Origin: Pseudomonas thermotolerans DSM 14292
GTDB taxonomy: Bacteria; Pseudomonadota; Gammaproteobacteria; Pseudomonadales; Pseudomonadaceae
Direction: 5' to 3'
NCBI RefSeq assembly: GCF_000364625.1
Contig: NZ_KB822606.1
Coordinates: 1 to 64,000 of the forward strand
Length of the DNA stretch: 64,000 nucleotides
Part shown: in pieces, positions 55,085-64,000 of the stretch
Numbering within the stretch: position 1 is the stretch's first letter
Layout of the letters: the number at the start of each line of letters is the position of its first letter
Notes under the pieces: generated by a model
The model's input: the letters and a program-made list of their open reading frames with translations, nothing else
The model's database searches: none
Told to the model about the DNA's origin: nothing
Translations under genes and position numbers: made by a program

Positions 55085-56370
55085 GCGAACGAACCCTGGC
55101 CGACTGGCTGAGCTACCTTGAGCAGCTCCACCCCACGGCCATCGACATGGGTTTGGAGCGCTGCCGTGAGGTGGCCCGGCGCCTCGGCCTGGGCCGTCCG
55201 GCGAAGCGGGTGATCACCGTCACCGGCACCAACGGCAAGGGCTCCACCTGCGCCTTCCTGGCCTCGCTGCTGCGCCGCCAGGGACTGCGCGTGGGCGTGT
55301 ACAGCTCGCCGCACCTGTTGCGCTACAACGAGCGGGTGAGCATCGATGGCGTCGAGGCCGGCGATGCGCAGCTCTGTGCGGCCTTCGCCGCGGTCGAGGC
55401 GGCGCGTGGCGAGATTTCCCTGACCTACTTCGAGATGGGCACCTTGGCGGCCTTCTGGCTGTTCGAGCAGGCCAAGCTGGATGTCGCGGTGCTCGAGGTC
55501 GGTCTCGGCGGCCGTCTGGATGCGGTCAACCTGATCGACGCCGACCTGGCACTGATCACCAGCATCGGCCTGGATCATGCCGAGTGGCTGGGCGACAGTC
55601 GCGACTCGGTGGCCTACGAGAAGGCCGGCATCCTCCGTCCGGGACGCCCGGCGCTCTGTGGCGACCTGGAGCCGCCGCAGCCGCTGGTCGACCAGGTAGT
55701 GGCCCTGGCCGCGCCCTTCTTCCTGCGCGGGCGCGACTACGACCTGCGCATCGGCGATCAGGGCTGGAGCTGGCGCGGCCGCGACCTGCAGGGCCGGACG
55801 CTAGAGCTTGAGGGGCTGCCGCTGCTCGACCTGCCCATGGAGAACGCCGCGCTGGCCGTGCAGGCCTATGCGTTGCTGGATCTGCCGTGGAATGCCGCGG
55901 AGATCGCGGCGGCCCTGGCCGCTGCCCGGGTGACCGGCCGTCTGGAGCGGCGCCGGCTGAGCTGGAAGGGCAAGCCTCTGGACTTGCTGCTGGACGTCGG
56001 CCACAACCCCCATGCCGCCAACTACCTGGCCAGCCGGCTGCGCGAGCTGCCGGCCGGCCGCCGGCGCCGGGCGGTTTTCGGGCTGCTCGCGGACAAGGAC
56101 CTGCCGGGTGTCTTGGCACCGCTGCTGGTTCAGGTGCAGGATTGGGCGGTGGCTCCATTGCCCACGCCGCGCAGTCGCCCGGCCGTCGAACTGGAAGCAG
56201 CCCTGCGCAATGTCGGGGCTTCCGTGACGGCCTATCCCGACGTGGCGGCGGCACTCATGGCACAATGCGAGCGTGCGGCGGCGGGAGACGAGATTTTGCT
56301 GTTCGGCTCCTTCTACTGTGTGGCAGAGGCCCTGGAATGGCTGGCAGGCCAGGCGGGGCAGGGTGGCTGA
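55081..56370 (+). CDS. folC: Bifunctional folylpolyglutamate/dihydrofolate synthase
   Basis: Adds glutamate to folates. The 429-residue Mur-ligase-type protein has the ATP motif [11 protein letters not shown] (about 43-53), [15 protein letters not shown], the Mg2+ region GLDHAEWLG and the C-terminal HNPHAANYL. The start overlaps accD (ATGA), so translation is coupled. Confidence 0.96.
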   Translation: MSERTLADWLSYLEQLHPTAIDMGLERCREVARRLGLGRPAKRVITVTGTNGKGSTCAFLASLLRRQGLRVGVYSSPHLLRYNERVSIDGVEAGDAQLCAAFAAVEAARGEISLTYFEMGTLAAFWLFEQAKLDVAVLEVGLGGRLDAVNLIDADLALITSIGLDHAEWLGDSRDSVAYEKAGILRPGRPALCGDLEPPQPLVDQVVALAAPFFLRGRDYDLRIGDQGWSWRGRDLQGRTLELEGLPLLDLPMENAALAVQAYALLDLPWNAAEIAAALAAARVTGRLERRRLSWKGKPLDLLLDVGHNPHAANYLASRLRELPAGRRRRAVFGLLADKDLPGVLAPLLVQVQDWAVAPLPTPRSRPAVELEAALRNVGASVTAYPDVAAALMAQCERAAAGDEILLFGSFYCVAEALEWLAGQAGQGG

Positions 56371-56415
56371 GGCTGGCGCGTACTGAGCGCGGGCAGGTTC
56401 GAAGTGGGGGACGGG

Positions 56416-57045
56416 ATGGCTTTGCTAGATAGAGGACTCAAGCAGCGTATCGTGGGTGCCTTGGTCCTGGTGGCACTGGCGGTGATTTTCCTGCCGATGC
56501 TGCTGAGTCGCCAGGACGAGGTGCGCCACGTGGTGGTCGATGCTCCGCCCATGCCGCAGACGCCTGTCGTTCCCGAAATTCAGATGGATCCGGTGGCGGT
56601 GCCCGAGCCGCAGCAGCTGCCGGACGAGCCGGTGCCCGCCGACCCGGTCGAGGAGCCGATGGTCGAGCAGCCGGTTGCCGAGGCGCCGGCCCCGGCTGCT
56701 CAGCCTGCGCCCCAGCAGCCCGTCACTCCGCCGCCGGCCCGGGTGAGCGTGGCCAAGCCCGCCGCACCGGTAACCCCGCCGGTCCAGCGCCTGGATGCCA
56801 ACAACCTGCCGGTCAGTTGGTCGGTGCAGTTGGCCAGTCTGTCCAATCGCGCCCGCGCCGAGGAGCTGCAGCGTTCCCTGCGCAGCCAGGGCTACAACGC
56901 CTACATCCGCACCGTGGACGGCATGAATCGGGTGTTCGTCGGTCCCGTGGTGGAGCGGGCCGAGGCCGATCGACTGCGCGACCAGCTCAATCGCCAGCAG
57001 AAGCTCAACGGCTTCGTGGTGCGCTTCCAGCCGGAGCGTGGATGA
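56416..57045 (+). CDS. SPOR-domain membrane protein (DedD-like)
   Basis: The 209-residue protein has a transmembrane helix (about 14-33), a long Pro/Val/Glu-rich linker (about 45-130) and a C-terminal SPOR domain (about 137-207) that binds denuded glycan at the septum. The plan and place between folC and cvpA are those of dedD. The start at 56416 is preferred over the GTG four codons upstream. Confidence 0.92.
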   Translation: MALLDRGLKQRIVGALVLVALAVIFLPMLLSRQDEVRHVVVDAPPMPQTPVVPEIQMDPVAVPEPQQLPDEPVPADPVEEPMVEQPVAEAPAPAAQPAPQQPVTPPPARVSVAKPAAPVTPPVQRLDANNLPVSWSVQLASLSNRARAEELQRSLRSQGYNAYIRTVDGMNRVFVGPVVERAEADRLRDQLNRQQKLNGFVVRFQPERG

Positions 57046-57062
57046 GCACGCCCACGGGCGGC

Positions 57063-57091
57063 TTACCGCGGGACCAGGCGTCTGCTAAAAT
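57063..57091 (+). promoter_or_regulatory. Promoter upstream of cvpA-purF
   Basis: TTACCG, a 17-base spacer and TAAAAT, with an extended -10 TG at 57083-57084. It ends 30 bases before the cvpA start. Confidence 0.6.
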
Positions 57092-57121
57092 ATCGCGCCT
57101 TTCCCGTTCGTAGGCTGCACC

Positions 57122-57634
57122 GTGGTACTGACCTGGTTCGATTGGGCGATCATCGCCGTCATCGTGATTTCCAGTCTGATCAGCTTGAAGCGGGGCTTCG
57201 TCAAGGAAGCCCTGTCGCTGGTCACCTGGATCGTCGCCGGGGTGGTGGCCTGGATGTTCGGCGGTGCGCTGGCCGAACATCTCTCCGAATTCATCGCCAC
57301 GCCGTCCGTGCGGGTGATCGCCGCCTGCGCGCTGCTGTTCATAGTCACCCTGCTGGTCGGGGGGCTGGTCAACTTCCTCATCGGCGAGCTGATTCGCGTC
57401 ACCGGTCTGGACGGCACCGACCGGGTGCTCGGCATGGTTTTCGGCGCGGCGCGCGGCGCCCTGCTGGTGGTAGTGGCGGTCGGGCTGCTCAGCCTGGCGC
57501 CGGTGCAACAGGATTCCTGGTGGCAGCAGTCGGTGCTGCTGCCGCACTTCTTGATGGTTGCCGACTGGTCGAAATCCCTCATCCTGGGCTTCGCCAACCG
57601 GTGGTTTTCCAGTGGCCTGGCCACGCCTGGCTGA
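57122..57634 (+). CDS. cvpA: Colicin V production protein homologue
   Basis: The 170-residue protein has four hydrophobic helices and begins VVLTWFDWAIIAVIV, with RGFVKEALSLVTWI. The function of CvpA is not well known; mutants are affected in envelope stress. The start is GTG at 57122. As in E. coli it is followed by purF. The gap to purF holds the hairpin GAGCCGG/CCGGCTC (57651-57677). Confidence 0.93.
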   Translation: MVLTWFDWAIIAVIVISSLISLKRGFVKEALSLVTWIVAGVVAWMFGGALAEHLSEFIATPSVRVIAACALLFIVTLLVGGLVNFLIGELIRVTGLDGTDRVLGMVFGAARGALLVVVAVGLLSLAPVQQDSWWQQSVLLPHFLMVADWSKSLILGFANRWFSSGLATPG

Positions 57635-57650
57635 GCCGTCCTTGGTCAAG

Positions 57651-57677
57651 GAGCCGGCGCCGCGCGGCGGCCGGCTC
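57651..57677. repeat. Hairpin between cvpA and purF
   Basis: GAGCCGG...CCGGCTC with an inner CGCCGC/GCGGCG stem, 16 bases after cvpA. No T run follows, so read-through to purF is likely. Confidence 0.5.
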
Positions 57678-57714
57678 GTCATTTAGCCTGAACTACTAGC
57701 AGGGGTTGCGTCAC

Positions 57715-59223
57715 ATGTGTGGCATCGTCGGTATCGTCGGTAAGTCGAACGTCAATCAGGCGCTGTATGACGCGCTAACCGTCCTTCAGCATCGCGGCCA
57801 GGACGCTGCCGGCATCGTCACCTGCCATGAGGGACGGCTCTATTTGCGTAAGGACAACGGTCTGGTTCGCGACGTCTTCCAGCAGCGCCACATGCAGCGC
57901 CTCATCGGGCATATGGGCATCGGTCACGTGCGCTATCCCACCGCCGGCTCCTCCAGCTCCGCCGAGGCGCAGCCGTTCTACGTCAACTCGCCCTACGGGA
58001 TCACCCTGGCGCACAACGGCAACCTGACCAACGTGGAGCAGCTGGCCAAGGAGATCTACGAGTCCGATCTGCGCCACATCAACACCTCGTCCGACTCCGA
58101 GGTGCTGCTCAACGTGTTCGCCCACGAGCTGGCCCAGCGCGGCAAGCTGCAGCCCACCGAGGAGGACGTGTTCGCCGCGGTGAGCCACGTGCACCAGCGC
58201 TGCGTCGGCGGCTACGCGGTGGTGGCGATGATCACCGGCTATGGCATCGTCGGCTTCCGAGACCCCAACGGCATCCGCCCGATAGTCTTCGGCCAGCGAC
58301 ACACCGACGAGGGCGGCGTGGAGTACATGATCGCCTCGGAAAGCGTGGCCCTCGACGTGCTTGGCTTCACCCTGATCCGCGACCTGGCGCCGGGTGAGGC
58401 GGTGTACATCACCGACGACGGCAAACTGTATACCCGCCAGTGCGCCACCAACCCGAAATACTCGCCGTGCATCTTCGAGCACGTCTACCTGGCCCGCCCG
58501 GATTCCATCATGGATGGCGTGTCGGTCTACAAGGCGCGTCTGCGCATGGGCGAAAAGCTCGCCGAGAAGATCCTCCGCGAGCGCCCTGACCACGACATCG
58601 ACGTTGTCATCCCGATCCCCGACACCAGCCGTACCGCCGCTCTGGAGCTGGCCAACCGCCTGGGTGTGAAGTTCCGTGAGGGCTTCGTGAAGAACCGCTA
58701 CATCGGTCGCACCTTCATCATGCCCGGCCAGGCTGCCCGCAAGAAATCGGTGCGCCAGAAGCTCAATGCCATCGAGCTGGAGTTCCGTGGCAAGAACGTG
58801 ATGCTGGTGGACGACTCCATCGTCCGCGGCACCACCTGCCGTCAGATCATCCAGATGGCCCGCGAGGCCGGCGCCAAGAAGGTCTACCTGAGCTCGGCGG
58901 CCCCGGCGGTGCGCTACCCGAACGTCTACGGCATCGACATGCCGAGTGCCCGCGAACTGATCGCCCACGGCCGCACCACCGAAGAGGTATGCGAGCTGAT
59001 CGGCGCCGACTGGCTGGTCTACCAGGATCTGCCGGACCTGATCGAGGCGGTCGGCGGCGGCAAGGTGAAGATCGAGAACTTCGACTGTGCGGTCTTCGAC
59101 GGCAACTATGTGACCGGCGACGTCAACGAGGCCTATCTGAACAAGATCGAACAGGCCCGCAACGACGCCAGCAAGGCCAAGGCTCAGGCGGTGAACGAGA
59201 TCATCGACCTGTACAATAACTGA
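57715..59223 (+). CDS. purF: Amidophosphoribosyltransferase
   Basis: First committed step of purine synthesis. The 502-residue protein begins MCGIVGIVG, in which Cys2 becomes the N-terminal nucleophile after Met removal, and so fixes the start at 57715. The C-terminal phosphoribosyltransferase domain has [13 protein letters not shown] (about 362-374). No propeptide is present. Confidence 0.97.
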   Translation: MCGIVGIVGKSNVNQALYDALTVLQHRGQDAAGIVTCHEGRLYLRKDNGLVRDVFQQRHMQRLIGHMGIGHVRYPTAGSSSSAEAQPFYVNSPYGITLAHNGNLTNVEQLAKEIYESDLRHINTSSDSEVLLNVFAHELAQRGKLQPTEEDVFAAVSHVHQRCVGGYAVVAMITGYGIVGFRDPNGIRPIVFGQRHTDEGGVEYMIASESVALDVLGFTLIRDLAPGEAVYITDDGKLYTRQCATNPKYSPCIFEHVYLARPDSIMDGVSVYKARLRMGEKLAEKILRERPDHDIDVVIPIPDTSRTAALELANRLGVKFREGFVKNRYIGRTFIMPGQAARKKSVRQKLNAIELEFRGKNVMLVDDSIVRGTTCRQIIQMAREAGAKKVYLSSAAPAVRYPNVYGIDMPSARELIAHGRTTEEVCELIGADWLVYQDLPDLIEAVGGGKVKIENFDCAVFDGNYVTGDVNEAYLNKIEQARNDASKAKAQAVNEIIDLYNN

Positions 59224-59260
59224 GCCCTGGCCAACCCGTAAGGCGATAGAGGATTGCACC

Positions 59261-60472
59261 ATGACGATCGAATGGGATGCCGGCAGGCTGGACAGTGACC
59301 TCGAGGGTGCCTCCTTCGATACCCTGGCGGTACGTGCCGGCCAGCAGCGTACCCCGGAAGGCGAACACGGCGAGCCGCTGTTCTTCACCTCCAGCTATGT
59401 GTTCCGCACCGCTGCCGATGCCGCCGCGCGCTTCGCCGGCCAGGTGCCGGGCAACGTCTACTCCCGCTACACCAACCCCACGGTGCGCATGTTCGAAGAG
59501 CGCATCGCCGCCCTTGAGGGCGCCGAGCAGGCGGTGGCCACCGCCTCCGGCATGTCGGCGGTGCTCGCCACCGTGATGTCGCTGTGCAGCGCCGGCGACC
59601 ACGTGCTGGTGTCGCGCAGCGTGTTCGGCTCGACCATCAGCCTGTTCGAGAAGTACTTCAAGCGCTTCGGCGTGCAGGTGGACTACCCGGCGCTGTCCGA
59701 CGTCGACGGCTGGCGCGCGGCCTGCAAGCCCAACACCAAGTTGTTCTTCGTCGAGTCGCCGTCTAACCCGCTGGCCGAGCTGGTGGACATCGCCGCGCTG
59801 GCCGAGGTGGCCCACGCCAACGGTGCTCTGCTGGTGGTGGACAACTGCTTCTGCACCCCGGCGCTGCAGCAGCCGCTGAAGCTGGGCGCGGACATCGTAG
59901 TGCACTCGGCGACCAAGTACATCGACGGCCAGGGCCGCTGCCTGGGCGGTGTGGTGGCCGGGCGCAGCAAGGAGATGCAGGAGGTGGTCGGTTTCCTGCG
60001 CACCGCTGGGCCGACCCTCAGTCCCTTCAACGCCTGGGTGTTCCTCAAGGGCCTGGAGACCCTGCGCATCCGCATGCAGGCCCACAGTGCCAACGCCCTG
60101 GCCCTCGCCGAGTGGCTGGAGCAGCAGCCGGGCATCGAGCGCGTGCACTACGCCGGTCTGCCCAGCCATCCGCAGCACGAGCTGGCCAAGCGTCAGCAGT
60201 CGGCCTTCGGTGCGGTGGTCAGCTTCGAGGTCTCCGGTGGCAAGGAGGCGGCCTGGCGCTTTATCGACGCCACCCGGATGATTTCCATCACCACCAACCT
60301 GGGGGACACCAAGACCACCATCGCCCATCCGGCGACCACCTCCCACGGTCGCCTGTCTCCCGAGGAGCGCGCCAACGCCGGGATCGGCGACAACCTGATC
60401 CGCGTGGCGGTCGGCCTTGAGGACCTCGAGGACCTCAAGGCCGACCTGGCGCGCGGTCTGGCGGCGCTCTGA
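59261..60472 (+). CDS. metZ: O-succinylhomoserine sulfhydrylase
   Basis: Makes homocysteine from O-succinylhomoserine and sulfide. The 403-residue Cys/Met-metabolism PLP protein has the lysine in [16 protein letters not shown] (Lys about 212), YSRYTNPT (about 67-74) and the C-terminal SLGDTKT-like [23 protein letters not shown] precedes the start. The stop overlaps the next start (TGATG-type, base 60472 shared). Confidence 0.95.
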   Translation: MTIEWDAGRLDSDLEGASFDTLAVRAGQQRTPEGEHGEPLFFTSSYVFRTAADAAARFAGQVPGNVYSRYTNPTVRMFEERIAALEGAEQAVATASGMSAVLATVMSLCSAGDHVLVSRSVFGSTISLFEKYFKRFGVQVDYPALSDVDGWRAACKPNTKLFFVESPSNPLAELVDIAALAEVAHANGALLVVDNCFCTPALQQPLKLGADIVVHSATKYIDGQGRCLGGVVAGRSKEMQEVVGFLRTAGPTLSPFNAWVFLKGLETLRIRMQAHSANALALAEWLEQQPGIERVHYAGLPSHPQHELAKRQQSAFGAVVSFEVSGGKEAAWRFIDATRMISITTNLGDTKTTIAHPATTSHGRLSPEERANAGIGDNLIRVAVGLEDLEDLKADLARGLAAL

Positions 60473-61260
60473 TGACCGAGCCGACCCTCGACTGGCAGGC
60501 CGGGGACATCCTGGCCAGCAACGGCAAGGTGGCGTTGGTCACTGGCGCTGCCCGCGGCATCGGCCTGGGCATCGCTGCTTGGCTGATCGCCGAGGGCTGG
60601 CGGGTGGTACTCGCCGACGTGGACCGCGAGCGGGGGTCCCGGGTGGCCAAGGCGCTGGGCGGCAACGCCTGGTTCGTGGCCATGGACGTGGCCCAGGAAA
60701 GCCAGGTGATGGTCGGGGTGGCCGAAGTGCTCGGCCAGTTCGGTCGGCTGGATGCGCTGATCAACAATGCCGCCATTGCGGAGCCCCATGGCACGCCGCT
60801 GGAAAGCCTGGATCTGGCTCGCTGGCAGCGTACCCTTGCGGTCAACCTGACCGGGCCCATGCTGTTGGCCAAATACTGCGCGCCCTATCTGCGCGCCCAC
60901 TGCGGCTCGATCGTCAACATCTGCTCGACTCGTGCCCACCAGTCCGAGCCGCACAGCGAGGCCTACGCGGCCAGCAAGGGTGGCCTGCTGGCGCTGACCC
61001 ACGCCCTGGCCCTGAGCCTGGGACCGGACATCCGCGTCAACGCGGTGAGCCCCGGCTGGATCGATTCCCGCGATCCTCGCGAGCGCCGGGCCGAGCCGTT
61101 GAGCGAGGCGGATCACGTCCAGCACCCGGCCGGACGGGTCGGCACTGTGGAGGACGTGGCGGCGCTGGTCGGCTGGCTGCTGTCCGGCTGTGCCGGCTTC
61201 GTCACCGGCCAGGAGTTCGTGGTCGATGGCGGCATGACCCGCAAGATGATCTACGTCTAG
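60472..61260 (+). CDS. Short-chain dehydrogenase/reductase
   Basis: The 262-residue classical SDR has the cofactor motif [12 protein letters not shown] (about 23-34), NNAA (about 99), the catalytic Ser in CSTRAHQS region and YAASKGG (Tyr about 163, Lys 167). Substrate unknown. It is translationally coupled to metZ. I recall PA3106 as its PAO1 counterpart, next to metZ as here. Confidence 0.93.
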   Translation: MTEPTLDWQAGDILASNGKVALVTGAARGIGLGIAAWLIAEGWRVVLADVDRERGSRVAKALGGNAWFVAMDVAQESQVMVGVAEVLGQFGRLDALINNAAIAEPHGTPLESLDLARWQRTLAVNLTGPMLLAKYCAPYLRAHCGSIVNICSTRAHQSEPHSEAYAASKGGLLALTHALALSLGPDIRVNAVSPGWIDSRDPRERRAEPLSEADHVQHPAGRVGTVEDVAALVGWLLSGCAGFVTGQEFVVDGGMTRKMIYV

Positions 61261-61281
61261 TTTGCAGACCTTTTCCCCTAT

Positions 61282-61309
61282 GCGGAGCCGGGGAGCATCC
61301 CGGTTCCGC
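61282..61309 (+). terminator. Hairpin after the SDR gene
   Basis: GCGGAGCCGGG/CCCGGTTCCGC (one G-T pair) with a 6-base loop, 21 bases after the stop. There is no T run. Confidence 0.5.
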
Positions 61310-61475
61310 GACGGCTGTTGTCTTGGTTCCCGAGCGTTTCGGCCGTTTCCGGGGGAGGCGGTTGCGTTCGCGACTTCCCGTCGCTTGTCGTCGGCACCCA
61401 GTAGCGGGCAGGCCCTCGCAGGTCTAGACGGCGCTGGCCGGAAACCTGATTTCAAGAAAATTTCCAGGCAGGGTA

Positions 61476-61504
61476 TTGACTTAGCTTCAGGCTCTGCGTA
61501 AATT
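61476..61504 (+). promoter_or_regulatory. Promoter of the tRNA-Val/Asp operon
   Basis: TTGACT, a 17-base spacer and TAAATT, followed by a GC-rich discriminator (GCGCGCC). This form is typical of tRNA promoters under stringent control. It ends 23 bases before tRNA-Val. Confidence 0.85.
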
Positions 61505-61527
61505 GCGCGCCTCGCAAGGCAAGCAAT

Positions 61528-61603
61528 GGCTGATTAGCTCAGCTGGGAGAGCACCTGCATCACACGCAGGGGGTCGGCGGTTCGATCCCGTCATCAGCCA
61601 CCA
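61528..61603 (+). tRNA. tRNA-Val (anticodon CAC)
   Basis: A 76-base cloverleaf: acceptor GGCTGAT/ATCAGCC, D arm GCTC/GAGC, anticodon stem CCTGC/GCAGG with loop ATCACAC (anticodon CAC), T arm with TTCGATC, encoded CCA. It is the first of three tRNA genes after one promoter. Confidence 0.95.
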
Positions 61604-61637
61604 AACCTTGCCCTTTGGACATCAGTCCAGCCGACAC

Positions 61638-61714
61638 GCAGCGGTAGTTCAGTCGGTTAGAATACCGGCCTGTCACGCCGGGGGTCGCGGGTTCGAGTCC
61701 CGTCCGCTGCGCCA
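61638..61714 (+). tRNA. tRNA-Asp (anticodon GTC), copy 1
   Basis: A 77-base tRNA: acceptor GCAGCGG/CCGCTGC, anticodon loop CTGTCAC with GTC, T loop TTCGAGT, encoded CCA. Its sequence is identical to copy 2, and 14 bases of 5' flank (61623-61636) are repeated too. Confidence 0.96.
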
Positions 61715-61805
61715 TCTTCCCATGCCCCACCTTTGGCATGAGGAGGCTTGGAAACGAGCCTCCAGACGTTGTGAATGCTTCACCGGACGCCAGTCCAGCC
61801 GACAT

Positions 61806-61882
61806 GCAGCGGTAGTTCAGTCGGTTAGAATACCGGCCTGTCACGCCGGGGGTCGCGGGTTCGAGTCCCGTCCGCTGCGCCA
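61806..61882 (+). tRNA. tRNA-Asp (anticodon GTC), copy 2
   Basis: Identical to copy 1, 168 bases downstream, with the same 14-base 5' flank (61791-61804). The spacer between copies holds the hairpin GGAGGCT/AGCCTCC, perhaps a processing site. Confidence 0.96.
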
Positions 61883-61889
61883 TACACCG

Positions 61890-61920
61890 AAAGCCCCGAG
61901 TCTCACGACTCGGGGCTTTT
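61890..61920. terminator. Bidirectional terminator after the tRNA operon
   Basis: AAAGCCCCGAGTC-TCAC-GACTCGGGGCTTTT, 13 pairs with T and A runs. It serves the tRNA operon and the converging AraC-type gene. Confidence 0.92.
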
Positions 61921-61954
61921 CGTTTAGGCTCCGCAGAGCCTGGCGTCGCCGCGC

Positions 61955-62992
61955 TCAGGTACCTTGCCGCTGGGTGCGGCGGTAGTCGCCCGGGGTCTGC
62001 TCGCTCCAGCGCTTGAAGGCACGCTGGAAGGCCTCGGCGGAGGCGAAGCCGAGCAGGTAGGCGATCTCCCCGAAGGTCAGGTCGGTGTCGCGGATGTAGG
62101 TCATCGCCAGGTCGCGGCGGGTATCGTTGAGGATGCTGCGAAAGCCCGTGCCTTCCTCGGCCAGCTTGCGGCGCAGGGTCCAGCTGGGCATCTGCAGGCG
62201 CGTGGCGACTTCCTCTAGGTCGGGCTCGCGGCCGTGCAACAGTGGGCCGAGCAGATGCACCACTCGCTCGCGCAGGCTGCGGGTGCGGGTCAGCCGCTCC
62301 AGCTCACGTTCGCAGATCTCCAGCAACTGCCGCCAGGTGCCCGGGCTGTGCTCGGGGTTGCGCAGGGCCAGGTTGGCCTGGTCGAGGCGCAACTGGTTGG
62401 TGGTGGCAGCGAATTCCACCGGGCAGCCGAAGACTTCCTGATAGCGCTCGCCGTAGCCGGGATCGGGGAACTCGATCTGGACCCGCTCCAAGCGCAGTTG
62501 GCCACCGCACAGGCGGTTAAGCTGGCAGAACCAGCCGGTCAGGACAGCATCCACCACGAAGCGGTTGTAGGCGTTGTAGGGACTGATCGAGTAAAAGCGC
62601 AGCCAGGCGCCGCGGCTGTCCTCCAGCAGGCTCGACTGGCCCCGGTAGTTCTGTGCGTAGAGCGGCTCGAAGCGGGTCAGCAGGCGTGCCGCCTCGCGTA
62701 CCGTGGGCGCCTGCTGCGCGGTTACGCCAGCCAGTCCCAGGCGGTTGAGCAGGCCGAGCTGGCCCATGCGCAAGCCCAGGGCGGGGTCGCCAGTGAACTG
62801 GATGGCGGCGTGGCCGAGCCGCATGTAGCGGGGGATCGACAGGCGCGCGCGCGGTTCGGCACGGCGCGCGGCGTCCAGACCGTACTCTTCGAGCAGAGGG
62901 CAGGGGTCGAGGCCGTGGCTGCGCACGGCATCGGCCAGGTTGTCGACGAAGGCGACGCTGAGGTCGCCGAGACGCACGCGCTGGGAGTTCAT
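61955..62992 (-). CDS. AraC-family transcriptional regulator
   Basis: The 345-residue protein has an N-terminal arabinose-binding-like ligand domain (about 20-210) and a C-terminal double helix-turn-helix (about 245-340) with LTFGEIAYLLGFASAEAFQRAFKRW-type second helix pair. The start at 62992 overlaps the stop of the nitrilase-like gene (ATGA); a GTG three codons upstream is possible. I recall PA3094, next to these tRNA genes in PAO1, as similar. The target is unknown. Confidence 0.92.
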   Translation of the reverse strand: MNSQRVRLGDLSVAFVDNLADAVRSHGLDPCPLLEEYGLDAARRAEPRARLSIPRYMRLGHAAIQFTGDPALGLRMGQLGLLNRLGLAGVTAQQAPTVREAARLLTRFEPLYAQNYRGQSSLLEDSRGAWLRFYSISPYNAYNRFVVDAVLTGWFCQLNRLCGGQLRLERVQIEFPDPGYGERYQEVFGCPVEFAATTNQLRLDQANLALRNPEHSPGTWRQLLEICERELERLTRTRSLRERVVHLLGPLLHGREPDLEEVATRLQMPSWTLRRKLAEEGTGFRSILNDTRRDLAMTYIRDTDLTFGEIAYLLGFASAEAFQRAFKRWSEQTPGDYRRTQRQGT

Positions 62993-64000
62993 CACAGCCA
63001 CAGGTTGATCAGGCGGGCTCCGGAGCCGACCTCGGCGTGCTGTGCCTCCAGCGGAGTGACGACCAGGCTGCGTCCCCCGCAGCCCAGTTCCCAGAGCCGG
63101 CAGCCCATGAACACGGCGATCGCCGGCGCCGGGGCGTTTTCCGCCAGCCTCTCCAGCGTGCTGTCGTCCTGTGGAGGATGATGCGGATTGGCGGCCAGGA
63201 AGGCGGGCACCGCAAGCAGCTGCACGCCTTGCCGGCGGAGCAGGGCGTGCAGCTGCGGCTGATCGGCATCGGCACCGATCAGCACGCCCAGACGGCCGGC
63301 GGGGGTCTCCAGGGGCTGCAGCTCGTCATCCGCCGCGGCGGCGAGGAAGGGCCGTTCGGCATTCGTCGGGCGGTGTTTGCGCTGCGGCTGGCCGAGCGGT
63401 TCGCCGTCACTGCCGAACACCAGGCTGACGTTGTATAGCGGTCCCTGGCCGACCCGCAGCTGACCAGCCTCCAGGCGCGGCTCGGGAAGGATGATGGAGC
63501 CGGCCACCAAGGTCACTCCGAAGCGCCGGGCCAGGCCGCCGAACAGCGTCTGGTAGTCGTTGGCCATGCGCCTGGCCTTCATGCGCAGCAGGGCGTCGGT
63601 CAGGCGGTCGTCGCCTCGTGCGGCGAGCCAGGCGAGGCCGAGGCGCAGAGGGTTGCTGGCGGCCATCCAGGTCATCGCCTCGCGCAGACTGCTCGCCTGG
63701 TAGACCTCCGGCTTCTCGCCGCTGAGCAGCAGCCAGGTGCCGACGTGCTCGGGCAGCACCACCACCGTCCGGGCATTGAGCAGACCGGCAGCGCGGGCCT
63801 TCTCCAGGTAGGCGGCGAACTTCAGCTCCAGGCGGTCGCGGCTCTGGTAGTCGCCGGCGAACAGCTCCGGCTGGATACCCAGCAGGTTGCCCCTGGCGCC
63901 GGGCTCGCCACGGTCTAGGGCGAGCTCGCTGCGCAGGTCGGACAGGTAGTGGCCGCTCGGGCGCAACTGGGTCCACAGCAGATAGCTGCCGAGCAGGGCG
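62992..64000 (-). CDS. Carbon-nitrogen hydrolase (nitrilase) fold protein, 5' end outside window
   Basis: The gene enters from the right edge: the frame is open to base 64000 with the residues ALLGSYLLWTQ before LRPSGHY, so at least 336 residues are seen and the start is missing. It has nitrilase-fold signs: the first-glutamate region VVLPEHVGTW, the lysine region QRKHRPTNAER, and VLIGADADQP at the nucleophile elbow. The usual cysteine at this elbow (ICYD type) is replaced by glycine, so hydrolase activity is doubtful. The stop overlaps the AraC gene, and the two are probably one operon. The hydrophobic start region suggests a membrane link. Confidence 0.75.
   Translation of the reverse strand, partial: ALLGSYLLWTQLRPSGHYLSDLRSELALDRGEPGARGNLLGIQPELFAGDYQSRDRLELKFAAYLEKARAAGLLNARTVVVLPEHVGTWLLLSGEKPEVYQASSLREAMTWMAASNPLRLGLAWLAARGDDRLTDALLRMKARRMANDYQTLFGGLARRFGVTLVAGSIILPEPRLEAGQLRVGQGPLYNVSLVFGSDGEPLGQPQRKHRPTNAERPFLAAAADDELQPLETPAGRLGVLIGADADQPQLHALLRRQGVQLLAVPAFLAANPHHPPQDDSTLERLAENAPAPAIAVFMGCRLWELGCGGRSLVVTPLEAQHAEVGSGARLINLWL

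Noticed and set aside
61638-61882. Repeated elements that might be taken for a CRISPR-like or mobile repeat
   Set aside because: The two copies are full tRNA-Asp genes with encoded CCA. There are only two units and no cas gene.

Overview
The window is a GC-rich, gene-dense stretch of Pseudomonas chromosome, most likely from a relative of the P. aeruginosa lineage. The evidence is an OprF-type porin, FimV, TgpA-type transglutaminase, MetZ, and gene runs that I recall from PAO1: oprF-cobA-nasC-nirD-nirB, leuC-leuD-leuB-asd-usg-fimV-truA-trpF-accD-folC-dedD-cvpA-purF-metZ, and marR/aminotransferase/GST. No phage, insertion sequence, CRISPR array or plasmid function is visible. All synteny statements are from memory and were not searched.

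Layout. 1-1130: oprF and its terminator. 1235-7589 (minus): assimilatory nitrite/nitrate reduction, nirB-nirD-nasC-cobA, in which CobA supplies the siroheme precursor that NirB needs. 7895-11356 (minus): a four-gene lipid-type ABC importer (STAS-MlaE permease, ATPase, MCE protein, PqiC-like lipoprotein). 11455-14384 (minus): the nitrate transporter nasA followed by a PP2C phosphatase-Ser/Thr kinase fusion with a C-terminal membrane anchor. 14775-16700: a cytochrome c fusion protein, an AEC transporter and a 31-residue membrane protein. 17139-20530: a fatty-acid oxidation pair (thiolase and multifunctional FadB-like protein). 20777-27708: a glutamine amidotransferase, a CorA transporter, a crotonase, tRNA-Ser, a zinc-free NADP oxidoreductase, and BASS, BenE and LysE transporters. 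27877-30593: MarR regulator divergent from aminotransferase-GST-GFA genes. 30652-34060: folE, smr, a small membrane protein, an isochorismatase-fold hydrolase and prmB. 34186-38035: moxR-DUF58-tgpA. 38116-42837: CHAD protein, tusA, MATE exporter, ogt-alkA alkylation repair, and heat-inducible ibpA. 42896-61260: lysR divergent from the long leu/asd/fimV/truA/trpF/accD/folC/cvpA/purF/metZ/SDR series. 61528-61882: tRNA-Val and two tRNA-Asp. 61955-64000 (minus): AraC-type regulator and a partial nitrilase-fold protein without the catalytic cysteine.

The strongest regulatory signals are two leaders upstream of nirB and nasA. Each has a sigma-54 type -24/-12 promoter, then two stem-loops with six-base loops carrying A at position 1 and G at position 4 (the ANTAR/NasT RNA target), then a terminator hairpin. 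In the nasA leader the second stem-loop and the terminator share the same bases and exclude each other. This makes a coherent model in which nitrogen limitation fires transcription and nitrate, through NasT (not in the window), permits elongation. Other RNA-level or operator signals are a sigma-32 promoter plus ROSE-like thermometer before ibpA, a paired operator in the marR/aminotransferase gap, a terminator embedded in the first codons of truA, and a 12-bp hairpin sequestering the trpF ribosome binding site.
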